The notes under the pieces: model-generated
Told to the model about the DNA's origin: nothing
The model's input: only the letters and a program-made list of their open reading frames with translations
Databases searched by the model: none
Part shown: piece after piece, positions 7,344 to 16,908 of the stretch
How the letters are laid out: every line of letters starts with the position of its first letter
Position numbering within the stretch: the first letter of the stretch is position 1
Origin: Limiplasma sp031549415
Lineage (GTDB): Bacteria; Bacillota; Clostridia; Christensenellales; Aristaeellaceae
Assembly: GCA_031549415.1 (NCBI GenBank)
Contig: JAVBPU010000022.1
Coordinates: 58,209 to 122,208, forward strand
Direction: 5' to 3'
DNA: 64,000 bases
Translations under genes and position numbers: made by a program

Positions 7344-9332
7344 ATGAGGATGGGCACCTGGAAAGGAATTTGCAAGTACGCCTATTTTGTGTTTTTCTGC
7401 CTGCTGCTGTTTTCAGGCTCGGCCCAGGCGTATATTGACCCGGCCACCACCTCTTACATCATTCAAATCGTAGCTGCGTTCTTCATCACGCTGGGCGTGG
7501 TGTTCAGCGCCTTTACCACCCGGGCCAAAATGGCGCTGACGAAGCTAAGAATGAAGCTGCTGGAAGAGAGCATCCGCCGGAAGGCGGGCGGCGCACAGGG
7601 GAAGGACCCCCAGGGGAGCAACCTGGCTTTCCCAGCGGGCTCCCTTGGCGCTTTGGTGCAGGACAGCCGCCCCGCCAAGGAGCGCCTGGCCCTGGCGCTG
7701 GCGGCGGCCTTTTCCCTGGCGTTTACCTTCTTCCTTTTTGGGCCCTATGACCTTTTTATGGGCAACCGGAACATCATGCCCATGACCTTCGGGAGCCTTC
7801 GGCTGCCCCTTCTGCTGGCGGGCCTTGCGGTGTTTGCGCTGCTACTAGCCCTGCTTGTGCTGCTGCGGGGCAGGCTGTTTGACATGGCGGTGTCCTGGGC
7901 GGTGGGCCTGCTGCTGGCGGGATATTTGCAGGGCAATTTTCTCAATTTGAACCTGGGCCAGCTCACCGGAGAGGCCATCCACTGGGAGCAATATTTGTTC
8001 CATGGGCTGGTGAACACCTTGGTATGGCTGGTGGTTGCGGCCCTGCCCTCCATCCTTTTGTATTTTAGCAAAATCCTGTGGAAGGGGGTTTGCCTCATTG
8101 CGCCATCCCTGCTGGTGGCGGTGCAGGTGGTTTCCCTGCTGGTCACATTTTCCAGCACGGGCCTGCTTCATGAAGTCACCCCCCTGTCCTACCTGTCGGT
8201 GGAGGGCCTGTATGACGTGGCCCCCAAGGACAACATCATCGTGATTTTGCTGGACCGCCTGGATGAGCGGTATATTGAGGACATTCTGCAAGAGGACCCG
8301 GACTTTTTTGCCAACCTGGATGGCTTTACCCATTATACCAACAACATTTCCAGCTATGGCAGAACCTATCCTTCCGTGGTGAACCTGCTGACAGGCGCGG
8401 TGACCGATTTTGGCGTGGAGGCGGATACCTTTGTCACGGAGGCGTACCGGAATTCCACCTTCCTGTCGGACATCAAAAAGCAAGGGTATGACACGAAGCT
8501 ATACATGGCCGCCAAGTATGGCTACACAAACATCGTGCAGCTGAGGGGATTGGCGGATAATATTTCCAGCGGAGAAATGAAAACGGACAGCCTGGGGGCC
8601 ATCAAGGATTTTTGGAAGCTGTCCCTGTTCCGCTACGCGCCCCATGTGATGAAGCCGGGATTTTGGATGTACACGGGGGATTTTTCACAGCTGGTACAAA
8701 TGGAACGAGACCCGCAGCCCTACGTGGCCGGCGATGTGAGGTTCTATGAAAACCTGGAACAGCAAGGCCTGCGCGTCTCCGGTCCCCAGAAGAATTTTGT
8801 GTACTACCACCTGGAGGGCATGCACAATCCCTTTTTTTGGGACGAGAATGGCCAGGAGGTCCCCGCGGACCAAACCAACAGGCTTCGCCATACCATGGGC
8901 AGCTTCAAGAAGGTAGGCCTGTTTTTGGACCAGCTGCGGCAGTTGGGCGTTTATGAGGATGCCAACATTATCATCACCGGGGACCACGGCGCATCGCCGG
9001 ACATTCATGAGCTGGACCAATCCCTGCGCACCGGCCTGCTGGTGAAGCGCAGGGGGGAGACAGGCCCGCTGAAAATGAGCAACGCGCCGCTGGACGCGGC
9101 CAATTTCCGCGCCTCCATCATCGAAATGGCGGAGATGGAAACGGATGCCTATGGCCCCGCCTACTGGGAGGTGCCTGAGGATGCCCCGGTGGTGCGCCAT
9201 TTCTACTACCGCATCAACAGCATGGACGGAAACCCAGGGTATTTGGTAACCTATGAGGTATACGGCGATGCCAAGGATTTTGCCAACTGGAAGAAGCTGG
9301 AAGTGAAAGAAATCCTGTTTCCCCATGGGTAG
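7344..9332 (+). CDS. Membrane-anchored sulfatase-fold (phosphoglycerol-transferase-like) enzyme, copy 1
   Basis: 662 aa from the ATG at 7344; the GAAGGG site 5 nt upstream is conserved in the paralogue, so the in-frame ATG at 7326 is less likely. A hydrophobic N-terminal segment leads into YIDPATTSYIIQIVA (from residue 30), then a basic cytoplasmic stretch and about five more membrane helices up to residue 285. The extracytoplasmic domain starts at DNIIVILLDRLDERY. The nucleophile region is near TYPSVVNLLTG, and IIITGDHG supplies the C-terminal Asp-His metal ligands of the alkaline-phosphatase/sulfatase superfamily. LtaS-type members transfer phosphoglycerol from phosphatidylglycerol to glycans. 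It sits 46 bp after the YidC/CDP-glycerol fusion and 75 bp before its paralogue. Decorating a surface polymer is inferred from this; the exact donor is unknown. Confidence 0.8.
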   Translation: MRMGTWKGICKYAYFVFFCLLLFSGSAQAYIDPATTSYIIQIVAAFFITLGVVFSAFTTRAKMALTKLRMKLLEESIRRKAGGAQGKDPQGSNLAFPAGSLGALVQDSRPAKERLALALAAAFSLAFTFFLFGPYDLFMGNRNIMPMTFGSLRLPLLLAGLAVFALLLALLVLLRGRLFDMAVSWAVGLLLAGYLQGNFLNLNLGQLTGEAIHWEQYLFHGLVNTLVWLVVAALPSILLYFSKILWKGVCLIAPSLLVAVQVVSLLVTFSSTGLLHEVTPLSYLSVEGLYDVAPKDNIIVILLDRLDERYIEDILQEDPDFFANLDGFTHYTNNISSYGRTYPSVVNLLTGAVTDFGVEADTFVTEAYRNSTFLSDIKKQGYDTKLYMAAKYGYTNIVQLRGLADNISSGEMKTDSLGAIKDFWKLSLFRYAPHVMKPGFWMYTGDFSQLVQMERDPQPYVAGDVRFYENLEQQGLRVSGPQKNFVYYHLEGMHNPFFWDENGQEVPADQTNRLRHTMGSFKKVGLFLDQLRQLGVYEDANIIITGDHGASPDIHELDQSLRTGLLVKRRGETGPLKMSNAPLDAANFRASIIEMAEMETDAYGPAYWEVPEDAPVVRHFYYRINSMDGNPGYLVTYEVYGDAKDFANWKKLEVKEILFPHG

Positions 9333-9407
9333 TGGGTGTACTTGACCTGGTATCATCCATGAGGCGCGCAGATTGCTTATTTTGTTTATTCACAATGAAG
9401 GGTTTTG

Positions 9408-11396
9408 ATGAGGATGGGACTGTGGAAAGGGATTTGCAAGTACAGCTATTTTGTGTTTTTTTGCCTGCTGCTGTTTTCTGGCTCGGCCCAGGCGTATATT
9501 GACCCGGCCACGACTTCCTATATCATTCAAATCGTGGCCGCGTTTTTTATCACGCTGGGCGTGGTGCTCAGCGCCTTTACCACCCGGGCCAAAATGGCGT
9601 TTACCAGGCTGAAAATGAAGCTGCTGGAAGAGAGAATCCGCAGAAAGGCCGGCGGTGCGCCGGGAGAGGCCCCCCAGGGTACCGCCTTGGCGTTTCTGCC
9701 AGGCCCAGTGCGGTCTTTTCTGCTGGACGACCGCCCTTTTCGGGAACGGCTGGGCCTGGCCTTAGCGGTGGCCTTTTCCGTGGCATTCACCTTCTTCATT
9801 TTTGGTCCCTATGACCTATTTTTGCGCAACCGGGACATCCTGCCCATGACCTTTGGGGCCGTCTGGCTGCCCATTTTGCTGGCGGGCCTTGGGGTGTTTG
9901 TGGGGCTGCTGGCCTTGCTGCTGCTGCTGCGGGGCAGGCTGTTTGAAATGGCGGTTTCATGGGTTGCGGGGGCACTGATTGCCGGATATTTGCAGGGCAA
10001 TTTTTTCAATGTGTACCTTGGCCAGCTAACTGGCAACCCCATCCCCTGGGAGGAGTTTTTATTCCACGGGCTGTGGAACGCGGTGTTATGCCTGGTGATC
10101 GCCTCGGTGCCCTCTATTATTTTTCGTTTTAGCAAAGTCCTCTGGAAAGGGTTTTGCCTCATCGCGCCTTCCTTGCTGACGGTGGTTCAGGTGATTTCCC
10201 TGATTGTCACCCTGTCCGGCGCGAGCGATCTTCGTGAGGTGACAGCCGTTTCTTACCTGTCGGTGGAAGGCATGTATGACGTGGCCCCCAAGGACAACAT
10301 CATCGTCATTCTGCTGGACCGCCTGGATGAGCAATATATTGAAGGCATCCTGCAGGAGGACCCAACGTTTTTTGACAATTTGGACGGGTTCACCCACTAT
10401 ACCAACAACATTTCTTGCTATGCCAGGAGTTATCCTTCGGTGATCAACATGTTTACCGGCGCTGTGACCGATTACGGCGTGGAAGCCGATCGATTCGCGA
10501 CGGCGGCTTACAAGAACTCCACCTTCCTGCCGGACATCAAAAAGCAGGGCTATGGAAGCAAATTGTATATGGCCCCCGAATACACCTATACGGATATATT
10601 TCAATTGAAAGGACTGGCGGACAACATTTCCAGCGGCGTCATGCAAACGGACAAAACAGAGTCCGTCAAGGAATTTTGGAAGCTCTCCCTGTTCCGCTAT
10701 GCGCCCCATGTGTTAAAGCCGGGCTTTTGGAGTCACACCGGAAATTATATGGAGCTAGTACAGATGGAGCAAGACCCGCAACGCTACGTTGAGAACGATG
10801 TGGAGTTCTTTGAAAACATGCAACTGCAAGGGCTTCGCATCGCGGGTCCGCAGAAGAATTTTGTGTACTACCACCTGGCGGGCATGCACACGCCTTATCG
10901 CTGGGATGAGAATGGCCAGGCGCTTCCCCCGGGACAGGCCACACTGTCGCAGCACGCCAAGGGCACTTTTAAGAAAGTGGGCCAGTTTTTGGACCAGCTT
11001 CGGCAGTTGGGCGTTTACGAAGACGCCAACATCATCATCACCGGAGACCATGGCAAGTCGCTGGATATTCTTGATCTGGAAGGGCCCGTGCGCACCGGCC
11101 TGTTCGTGAAGCGCAGAGGGGAAACCGGCCCGCTGAAAACAAGCAACGCGCCGCTGAACCCGGCCAATTTCCGCGCCTCCATCATCGAAATGACGGGAAT
11201 GGAAACGGATGCCTATGGCCCCGCCTATTGGGAGGTGCCGGAGGATGCCTCGGTGGTGCGCATGTTTTATTACCGCATGAACTGGACGGAAAAGAAACCG
11301 GAGCACCTGGTGGTTTATGAGGTGGACGGCGATGCCAAGGACTTTGAAAACTGGAAAGTTCTGGAGGAGATTGATATTGTGTATCCTCACGGATAG
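9408..11396 (+). CDS. Membrane-anchored sulfatase-fold enzyme, copy 2 (tandem paralogue)
   Basis: 662 aa. The protein aligns end to end with the preceding one, including YIDPATTSYIIQIVA, VAPKDNIIVILLDRLDEQY, SYPSVINMFTG, IIITGDHG and the ending YPHG. Divergence is greatest in the membrane region and around residues 385-450. Start is ATG 9408 behind the same GAAGGG box found in copy 1. Both copies keep the metal-binding Asp/His pair and a Ser/Thr-rich nucleophile loop, so both are likely active. They probably differ in acceptor, or one produces a variant decoration. The duplication is local and in direct orientation, typical of unequal crossing-over within a surface-polysaccharide locus. Confidence 0.8.
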   Translation: MRMGLWKGICKYSYFVFFCLLLFSGSAQAYIDPATTSYIIQIVAAFFITLGVVLSAFTTRAKMAFTRLKMKLLEERIRRKAGGAPGEAPQGTALAFLPGPVRSFLLDDRPFRERLGLALAVAFSVAFTFFIFGPYDLFLRNRDILPMTFGAVWLPILLAGLGVFVGLLALLLLLRGRLFEMAVSWVAGALIAGYLQGNFFNVYLGQLTGNPIPWEEFLFHGLWNAVLCLVIASVPSIIFRFSKVLWKGFCLIAPSLLTVVQVISLIVTLSGASDLREVTAVSYLSVEGMYDVAPKDNIIVILLDRLDEQYIEGILQEDPTFFDNLDGFTHYTNNISCYARSYPSVINMFTGAVTDYGVEADRFATAAYKNSTFLPDIKKQGYGSKLYMAPEYTYTDIFQLKGLADNISSGVMQTDKTESVKEFWKLSLFRYAPHVLKPGFWSHTGNYMELVQMEQDPQRYVENDVEFFENMQLQGLRIAGPQKNFVYYHLAGMHTPYRWDENGQALPPGQATLSQHAKGTFKKVGQFLDQLRQLGVYEDANIIITGDHGKSLDILDLEGPVRTGLFVKRRGETGPLKTSNAPLNPANFRASIIEMTGMETDAYGPAYWEVPEDASVVRMFYYRMNWTEKKPEHLVVYEVDGDAKDFENWKVLEEIDIVYPHG

Positions 11397-11473
11397 CGGT
11401 TGCTCTTGACCCTCGGCACAGTCCATGGGATAATAGCACGGGCATGATTTTGCAAGACAAAGGAGCCACACAG

Positions 11474-12679
11474 ATGAGCGTACCCTTTCTGGACCTGAAA
11501 CGGCAGTATGAGACGTTACAGCATGAGCTGGAGCCTGTGGCGCTGGAGGCCCTGCGCTGCGGAAACTATATTGGCGGAACGTACGTCACGGCCTTTGAAG
11601 AGGATATGAAGGCGTACTTGGGCGTAAAGCATGTGATTGGCTGCGGCAATGGCACGGATGCCTTGGCCCTGGCCCTGCGGGCCTGCCAGGTGCAGCCCGG
11701 CGATGAGGTCATCACCACGCCTTTTACCTTTTTTGCCTCGGCGGAGGCCATTGCAGCCGTTGGAGCGGTTCCTGTTTTTGTGGACGTGAAGGAGACGGAC
11801 TTTACCATCGACCCCGCTGCAATCGAAAAGAAAGTGACCGCCCGCACCAAGGCGATCTTGCCGGTGCACATTTTTGGCATGCCCTGTGACATGGAGGCCA
11901 TCAACGCCATCGCAAAAAAGCATGGCCTGCGCGTGATTGAGGACGCGGCCCAGGCCATTGGCAGCCAGTACCAGGGAAAGAAGATTGGCAACACGGAAAA
12001 CATCGCCAGTTTTTCTTTTTATCCCACCAAAAACCTGGGCGCTTTTGGGGATGGCGGCATGGTCACCACCAACGACGATGAACTGGCCATTATTCTGCGG
12101 GCGCTGCGGGAGCACGGGTCGGGCCAGAATGGGGCCAAGGCCCGGGAGCTGCTCTTTGGCATCCGGGACGATTCTTTGAACAGCGTGGCCGGGGCGACCG
12201 GGGCGGACCCCCTGCACAATCCGTACAAATACTATAATTATCTTATCGGGTACAATTCCCGCCTGGATTCAGTGCAGGCGGCCATGCTGAGCGTGAAGCT
12301 GAAGCATTTGGACCGGTTCAATGCGGCCCGGGCTGCAATCGGAGAGCGGTACACCCGGGAGCTGCAAGGCCTGGTGGGGTTGCCCAGATGGGAGGTCACG
12401 GCAAAGCCCTGCTACCACCAATACGCCATCCTTACGCCTCATAAAAAGGAGATGGGCCAGTTCTTGGCGGAACGGGGCATCGGCTCCGGCGCCTTTTACC
12501 CGGTGCCGCTGCATTTGCAAAAGGCCTTTGATCATCTAGGCTACCAGGAAGGGTCCCTGCCCATGGCCGAAAGGCTTTGCCAGGAGACGGTTTGTCTGCC
12601 TATTTTCCCAGAGCTCACCGAGGATGAGGTGGGTGAAGTGATTCAGGCCGTTCAGGCCTTCGTGAAAACACAAGCATAA
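11474..12679 (+). CDS. DegT/DnrJ/EryC1/StrS-family sugar aminotransferase
   Basis: 401 aa from the ATG at 11474, with AAAGGAG 8 nt upstream. It is a PLP enzyme of fold type I: GCGNGTDALALALRA binds the cofactor phosphate, VIEDAAQAIGSQ holds the Asp that contacts the pyridine nitrogen, and FSFYPTKNLGAFGDGG places the Schiff-base Lys at residue 186. The family transaminates 3- or 4-keto-6-deoxy nucleotide sugars with glutamate, giving amino sugars for surface glycans. The convergent operon ending at 15903 encodes a 4,6-dehydratase-like SDR and a nucleotidyltransferase, which would supply such a keto sugar. The C3 or C4 amination site cannot be told from sequence. Confidence 0.88.
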   Translation: MSVPFLDLKRQYETLQHELEPVALEALRCGNYIGGTYVTAFEEDMKAYLGVKHVIGCGNGTDALALALRACQVQPGDEVITTPFTFFASAEAIAAVGAVPVFVDVKETDFTIDPAAIEKKVTARTKAILPVHIFGMPCDMEAINAIAKKHGLRVIEDAAQAIGSQYQGKKIGNTENIASFSFYPTKNLGAFGDGGMVTTNDDELAIILRALREHGSGQNGAKARELLFGIRDDSLNSVAGATGADPLHNPYKYYNYLIGYNSRLDSVQAAMLSVKLKHLDRFNAARAAIGERYTRELQGLVGLPRWEVTAKPCYHQYAILTPHKKEMGQFLAERGIGSGAFYPVPLHLQKAFDHLGYQEGSLPMAERLCQETVCLPIFPELTEDEVGEVIQAVQAFVKTQA

Positions 12680-12708
12680 TCAGAGAATGGCAAAGGAGGT
12701 GGCCTGCA

Positions 12709-14262
12709 ATGGAACAGGCGGCCCCTAAAAACACTTTGCGTAAACGGCTGCTCCGCTCCGCGAGCAAGCCCCTGGGCAAAACGGCCATCAAGCCCATTCA
12801 CCTGCTGGTGGTGGATGCGCTGCTGGTGCTGCTGGCCTATGGGCTGTTCATACGCACCCACTATTCCTTGGATGGGTACCGCTATCTGTACGATCCCCAG
12901 GCTAATTTGGAGATTTTTCTGGGGGCGGGCCGCCCGGTGGCAGCGGGGATTGATTGGCTGTCCGAGGCGCTGGGCATCCATGCCGTGTTTAGCCAGCCAT
13001 TTTATACCTATTGGCTGATGGCGGTCATCGTTTTATGCTGCTGGTGGCTTTCGCTGAAGCTCCTGCGGGAGATGGAAAGCCCAAGCCTCAGCCAGATCAT
13101 TGTGGTGCAGACGGCGGCGCTGCTGACCTACGTCAATGTTTTTTTTACCCCTTGGTTTATGTATGCGGACTGCTCCAGCCACATGGTGGCGGCCATTCCC
13201 CTGACAACGGCAGCCATTGGCTGCGCCGGTTCCAAGAACCAGTGGGCTGGCAGCTTTCTGGCCTTTTTTTGCTTACTGTGCGCCCTTTGCATCTATCAGG
13301 TCTATTTTGTGGTGTTTGGAGCTTTGGCGCTGCTGCTGGCGATGATGAAGCATCGCTTCGCAGTGGACCGTAAAGCCCTGTGGCAGTATTTGCGGGTGTT
13401 GCTCATCGCCCTGGCGGCGGTGGTGGCGTCACTCATCATCGGCAAGATCATCGCGCCCTTTGTCCCCGCCACGGATGGACGCTCCGCCTCTTTTTCCCTG
13501 TCGCTCATCAAGCAGAACGCAAGGAGCATTGTACAATTCCAGCCCACCCTCTGGGTGGAGGCCTACGGCCTGTTGCCCAAGTATACATTCCTTGGCTTTG
13601 GGGCGGCGTTGCTGACATGCCTGGCCTATGCGGGGCTGCGCAAGCCCAAGAGGCTCCATGTGGGCTTCCTGCTGCTCTTGGCGGCTGCGGGGATTGGGCT
13701 GGTGATGGCCCTTTCACCCCATTTGGTGGTGGGCCAGTTTTGGATGCCGGAAAGAACCCTGTTCCCGCTGTTCTCGGTGTTTTTGCTGTGGGCCGTGGGC
13801 GCGGTGGCGCTGTGTGGCCAGCGGAAGCTGCACCGGTGGGTGGCCGGTTTTTGCGTTTGCTTTTTGGCGCTGAACAGCTGGGCCATTCAAAACATGGCGA
13901 TGGACCAGATGATTGTGAACGCGCTGGACAAGCAATACGCCATCCAGGTGGGGCAAGTGATTGCTGAGCATGAAAAGGCGACGCAGACCGAAGTCTCCCG
14001 GATCGCCACAGCCAGGGACGCGGACCCAGCCCTGTACTACAGCGATTTTACGCGGTTTTATGAAATGGACACGAATGTCAGCGCAAAATCCATCGGCTGG
14101 TCCTTGCCGTACTTGATCAGCTTCTACGGCGGCCACGACATTGTCTTTGTGGACATGCCTCCGGACATCTACGCAGCCCATTATGAGGGCAAGAATTGGA
14201 ACGCCTTCGACCCCGCCCAGGTGGTAGTGGAAGGGGATACAGCCTATATTTGCGCCTACTAA
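12709..14262 (+). CDS. Polytopic GtrII-like glycosyltransferase, copy 1
   Basis: 517 aa with roughly ten to eleven hydrophobic segments and a short basic N-terminus. The first outer loop contains THYSLDGYRY and a downstream GRPVAAGIDWL, and the membrane region has CIYQVYFVVFGALAL. These resemble the glucosyltransferase GtrII family, which uses undecaprenyl-phosphate sugars to decorate surface polysaccharide outside the membrane. The C-terminal extracytoplasmic domain ends in DMPPDIYAAHYEGKNWNAF, nearly identical in the next gene. The ribosome site AAAGGAGG is 7 nt before the ATG. A GtrB-like lipid-sugar synthase lies in the opposing operon (16909-17871), giving a plausible donor source. The family call rests on topology and loop motifs. 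Confidence 0.65.
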   Translation: MEQAAPKNTLRKRLLRSASKPLGKTAIKPIHLLVVDALLVLLAYGLFIRTHYSLDGYRYLYDPQANLEIFLGAGRPVAAGIDWLSEALGIHAVFSQPFYTYWLMAVIVLCCWWLSLKLLREMESPSLSQIIVVQTAALLTYVNVFFTPWFMYADCSSHMVAAIPLTTAAIGCAGSKNQWAGSFLAFFCLLCALCIYQVYFVVFGALALLLAMMKHRFAVDRKALWQYLRVLLIALAAVVASLIIGKIIAPFVPATDGRSASFSLSLIKQNARSIVQFQPTLWVEAYGLLPKYTFLGFGAALLTCLAYAGLRKPKRLHVGFLLLLAAAGIGLVMALSPHLVVGQFWMPERTLFPLFSVFLLWAVGAVALCGQRKLHRWVAGFCVCFLALNSWAIQNMAMDQMIVNALDKQYAIQVGQVIAEHEKATQTEVSRIATARDADPALYYSDFTRFYEMDTNVSAKSIGWSLPYLISFYGGHDIVFVDMPPDIYAAHYEGKNWNAFDPAQVVVEGDTAYICAY

Positions 14263-14286
14263 AGACCGAAAGGACTTGCAATTGCC

Positions 14287-15840
14287 ATGCAAAATACTGT
14301 TGCCAAAAAACCATTTCTAAAACGGATTTCGGATTCCCTGACGGCCCCCTTGGCGGGAGGCCGTATCACCCCTCTCTTGCTGTTGCTGGTGGACGTGGCT
14401 GTGGTGCTATTGACCTATGGCCTGTTCATTCGCGACCATTACTCGATTGACTCCTACCGGTACATCAACAATCCACATAGAAATGTCTATTTTTATAGCG
14501 CGGCGGGGCGTCCGGTTTCCGCGGTCATCATGCTGGCTATGGAGGCGTTGCACCTCCATAGCGTGTTCAGCCAACCGCTGTTCACCTATCTGCTGATGAT
14601 GGCGGTGGTGATCTGCGTATGGAAGCTTTCCTTGTGGATGCTAAAGGAGATCAAAAATCTCTCGCCGCTGCATGTTTGGATCGTACAGGCAGTGTTGCTG
14701 CTGTCCCTGGTCAATGTATATTTTGTGGACTGGTTTATGTTTACGGAGTGCTCCGTGGTGATGTTTTTCGCGCTGTTGTTTACCCTTGGCGCTATCCGGT
14801 GCTTTTTCATGAAAAATCAAGTGCTGGGCCTGCTTTCCTCCTTTTTCTTTCTACTCCTGGCAACCAACACGTATCAGGTCTATTTTCAATATTTTGCGGT
14901 TTTTGCGTTCACTCTCATTTTGCTTCGGCAAGGCTTTGTCGTGAACCGCAAAACCATTTTCCTGTGCGCAAAGGTGCTGCTGCTGATTGTGGCAACCATT
15001 GCGGCCACTCTTCTGATCAGCAAGATCATTTCCCTGCATATTGACGCCATGAACCCACGCTCCGCCACGTCCTCCATGAGTCGGATTTTAAGAAACCTAC
15101 AGGGCATTTTGAAATATCAGCGTGTTTTTTGGGTTATTTCCTTCGACCTGTTGCCAAAGTACAGTACCTTCATCGCTTTTCTGATCCCGGCGGCACTTCT
15201 GGGTATGATTGGCCTTCGGAACCACAGGGAACACCTCCCGGGCGTTCTTTTCACGCTGGTCCTCCTGGGTGTTTGCTACGTGCTGCTGTTTTCGCCCCAC
15301 ATCGTGGCGGGCGATCTTTGGCTGGCGGAAAGGATTTTTCCGGCGTTCTTTTCTCTGTTTTCTTTGCTGGCCATCGCAGCAATGATCATGGGCAACCGCG
15401 TTTGGATCAATCGGTTCATAGCCATTTTGAGCTGCTGCTTTCTGGCCCTGAACATTTGGTCCGTGCAAAACATCGCTGTGGACCAGTTCATCACCAACGC
15501 CTTGGACAAAGTATATTGTCAGCAGGTTGTCCGGGTCATTACCGCTTATGAGGAAGAGCAGGGCGTTCCTGTGACCAAGATCGCAACCGCAGTGGATGCG
15601 GACCCCAACGCGTACTATGGGAACTATATCGAGTTTTACACCCACGATACTAACATCAGCACCAGATCCTTAAGCTTTTCGCTTCCCTATGCGGTTGAAT
15701 TTTACGCCGGGTCCAGCCTTGCTATTGTGGACATGCCTCCGGACATCTACGCCGCCCATTTTGAGGGCAAGGACTGGAACGCCTTTGACCCCGCCCAGGT
15801 GTACATTGAAGGGGATACGGTTTATCTTTGCAGCTATTGA
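14287..15840 (+). CDS. Polytopic GtrII-like glycosyltransferase, copy 2 (tandem paralogue)
   Basis: 517 aa, the same length as the gene 24 bp upstream and colinear with it: LLLVDVAVVLLTYGLFIRDHYSIDSYRY, AAGRPVSAVI, NTYQVYF, LLPKYSTFIAF and DMPPDIYAAHFEGKDWNAF all have counterparts. Base composition is more AT-rich than copy 1, suggesting the pair is old or one copy came from a relative by exchange. It is the last gene before a strong terminator. A second transferase with diverged membrane loops would fit transfer of a different sugar, or to a different position, on the same polymer. Confidence 0.65.
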   Translation: MQNTVAKKPFLKRISDSLTAPLAGGRITPLLLLLVDVAVVLLTYGLFIRDHYSIDSYRYINNPHRNVYFYSAAGRPVSAVIMLAMEALHLHSVFSQPLFTYLLMMAVVICVWKLSLWMLKEIKNLSPLHVWIVQAVLLLSLVNVYFVDWFMFTECSVVMFFALLFTLGAIRCFFMKNQVLGLLSSFFFLLLATNTYQVYFQYFAVFAFTLILLRQGFVVNRKTIFLCAKVLLLIVATIAATLLISKIISLHIDAMNPRSATSSMSRILRNLQGILKYQRVFWVISFDLLPKYSTFIAFLIPAALLGMIGLRNHREHLPGVLFTLVLLGVCYVLLFSPHIVAGDLWLAERIFPAFFSLFSLLAIAAMIMGNRVWINRFIAILSCCFLALNIWSVQNIAVDQFITNALDKVYCQQVVRVITAYEEEQGVPVTKIATAVDADPNAYYGNYIEFYTHDTNISTRSLSFSLPYAVEFYAGSSLAIVDMPPDIYAAHFEGKDWNAFDPAQVYIEGDTVYLCSY

Positions 15841-15849
15841 GATATGACA

Positions 15850-15892
15850 AAAAAGCGGCGTCCCGTGATGCGGGACGCCGCTTTCGCTTTTT
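15850..15892. terminator. Bidirectional intrinsic terminator
   Basis: A perfect 14-bp stem, AAAGCGGCGTCCCG paired with CGGGACGCCGCTTT, closes a 5-nt loop (TGATG). A T-rich run follows on the plus strand, and an A run before the stem gives T's on the minus strand. It lies between convergent operons and would end both. Confidence 0.92.
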
Positions 15893-15902
15893 CGGTTACC
15901 TT

Positions 15903-16883
15903 TTATACATTGTAAAGATCCGCCTTATACTTGCGTAGGTTCTCCTCCTTGGAAAACCAGGCGATGGTCTCTTTCATGCCCTCCGCCAGGGAAAACTGTG
16001 GGCGCCAGCCGGTGAGCCGCTGGATTTTGGCGTTGTCGCCAAAGAGCCGCTCCACTTCGCTTTTCTCCGGGCGCAGGCGTTGCTCGTCACAGAGAATCTC
16101 CGCCGCGGGGTTTAGCTGGCGGATGATCTCCCGCGCCATGTCGCCAACGGAGATTTCGGAATGGGAAGCGATGTTGATTTCTTCTCCAATGGTTTTTTCT
16201 TCCCGTAGGATGGCCAGGAACCCGGCCACGGTGTCCTTGACATAGTTAAAATCTCGGGTGGGGGAAAGCTTCCCCAGTTTGATTTGCGTGGCTCCGGAAA
16301 GCAGCTGGGTGATGATGGTGGGAATCACCGCGCGGCTGGACTGGCGCGGGCCATAGGTGTTGAAGGGCCGCACGATGGTCACCGGCAGGGAGAAGCTGCG
16401 GTAAAAGCTCTCCGCCAGCCGGTCCGCGCCGATTTTGGTGGCGGAGTAGGGGGACTGCCCCTGGAAGGGGTGCTTTTCATCAATGGGCACATACTGGGCG
16501 GTGCCGTAGACCTCCGAGGTGGAGGTGACCAGCAGGCGGGTATCCCGGTCTCTGCAGGCTTGCAGCACATTCAGCGTGCCCTTGATATTGGTGTCCACAT
16601 AGGCGTCCGGCGCGGCATAGCTAAAGGGAATGGCAATGAGCGCCGCCAGATGCAGCACCGCGTCGCAACCCTGGCAGGCGCCTCGCACCGCATAGGGGTC
16701 CCGGATGTCTCCGGCAACAACCTCCAAAGAGGCGCGGATTTTTTCGTCCACCGTGTCCAGCCAGCCCCAGTTGCCAAAGGAATTGTAGTATACAAAGGCG
16801 CGCACTTCGTAGCCCTCTGCCACCAGCAGCTCCGTCAAATGGCTCCCGATAAACCCATCCGCACCCGTTACAAGCAGTTTCAT
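15903..16883 (-). CDS. NAD-dependent sugar-nucleotide 4,6-dehydratase (LegB-like SDR)
   Basis: 326 aa extended short-chain dehydrogenase. The Rossmann motif GADGFIGSHL is at residues 7-16, the catalytic STSEVYG Ser/Thr is near 123, and YSATKIGADRL supplies the Y-x3-K pair. The stretch AFVYYNSFGNWGWLD and AALIAIPFSYAAPDAYVDTN closely resembles the LegB/GDP-GlcNAc 4,6-dehydratase group known from legionaminic-acid routes. It is last in a four-gene minus-strand operon starting at 19437. Its product, a 4-keto-6-deoxy sugar nucleotide, is what the DegT aminotransferase at 11474 would use. No sialic-acid-type synthase is visible, so the end product need not be legionaminic acid. Confidence 0.82.
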   Translation of the reverse strand: MKLLVTGADGFIGSHLTELLVAEGYEVRAFVYYNSFGNWGWLDTVDEKIRASLEVVAGDIRDPYAVRGACQGCDAVLHLAALIAIPFSYAAPDAYVDTNIKGTLNVLQACRDRDTRLLVTSTSEVYGTAQYVPIDEKHPFQGQSPYSATKIGADRLAESFYRSFSLPVTIVRPFNTYGPRQSSRAVIPTIITQLLSGATQIKLGKLSPTRDFNYVKDTVAGFLAILREEKTIGEEINIASHSEISVGDMAREIIRQLNPAAEILCDEQRLRPEKSEVERLFGDNAKIQRLTGWRPQFSLAEGMKETIAWFSKEENLRKYKADLYNV

Positions 16884-16908
16884 CTCTGGGTCTCCCTTCG
16901 CTTATGCG

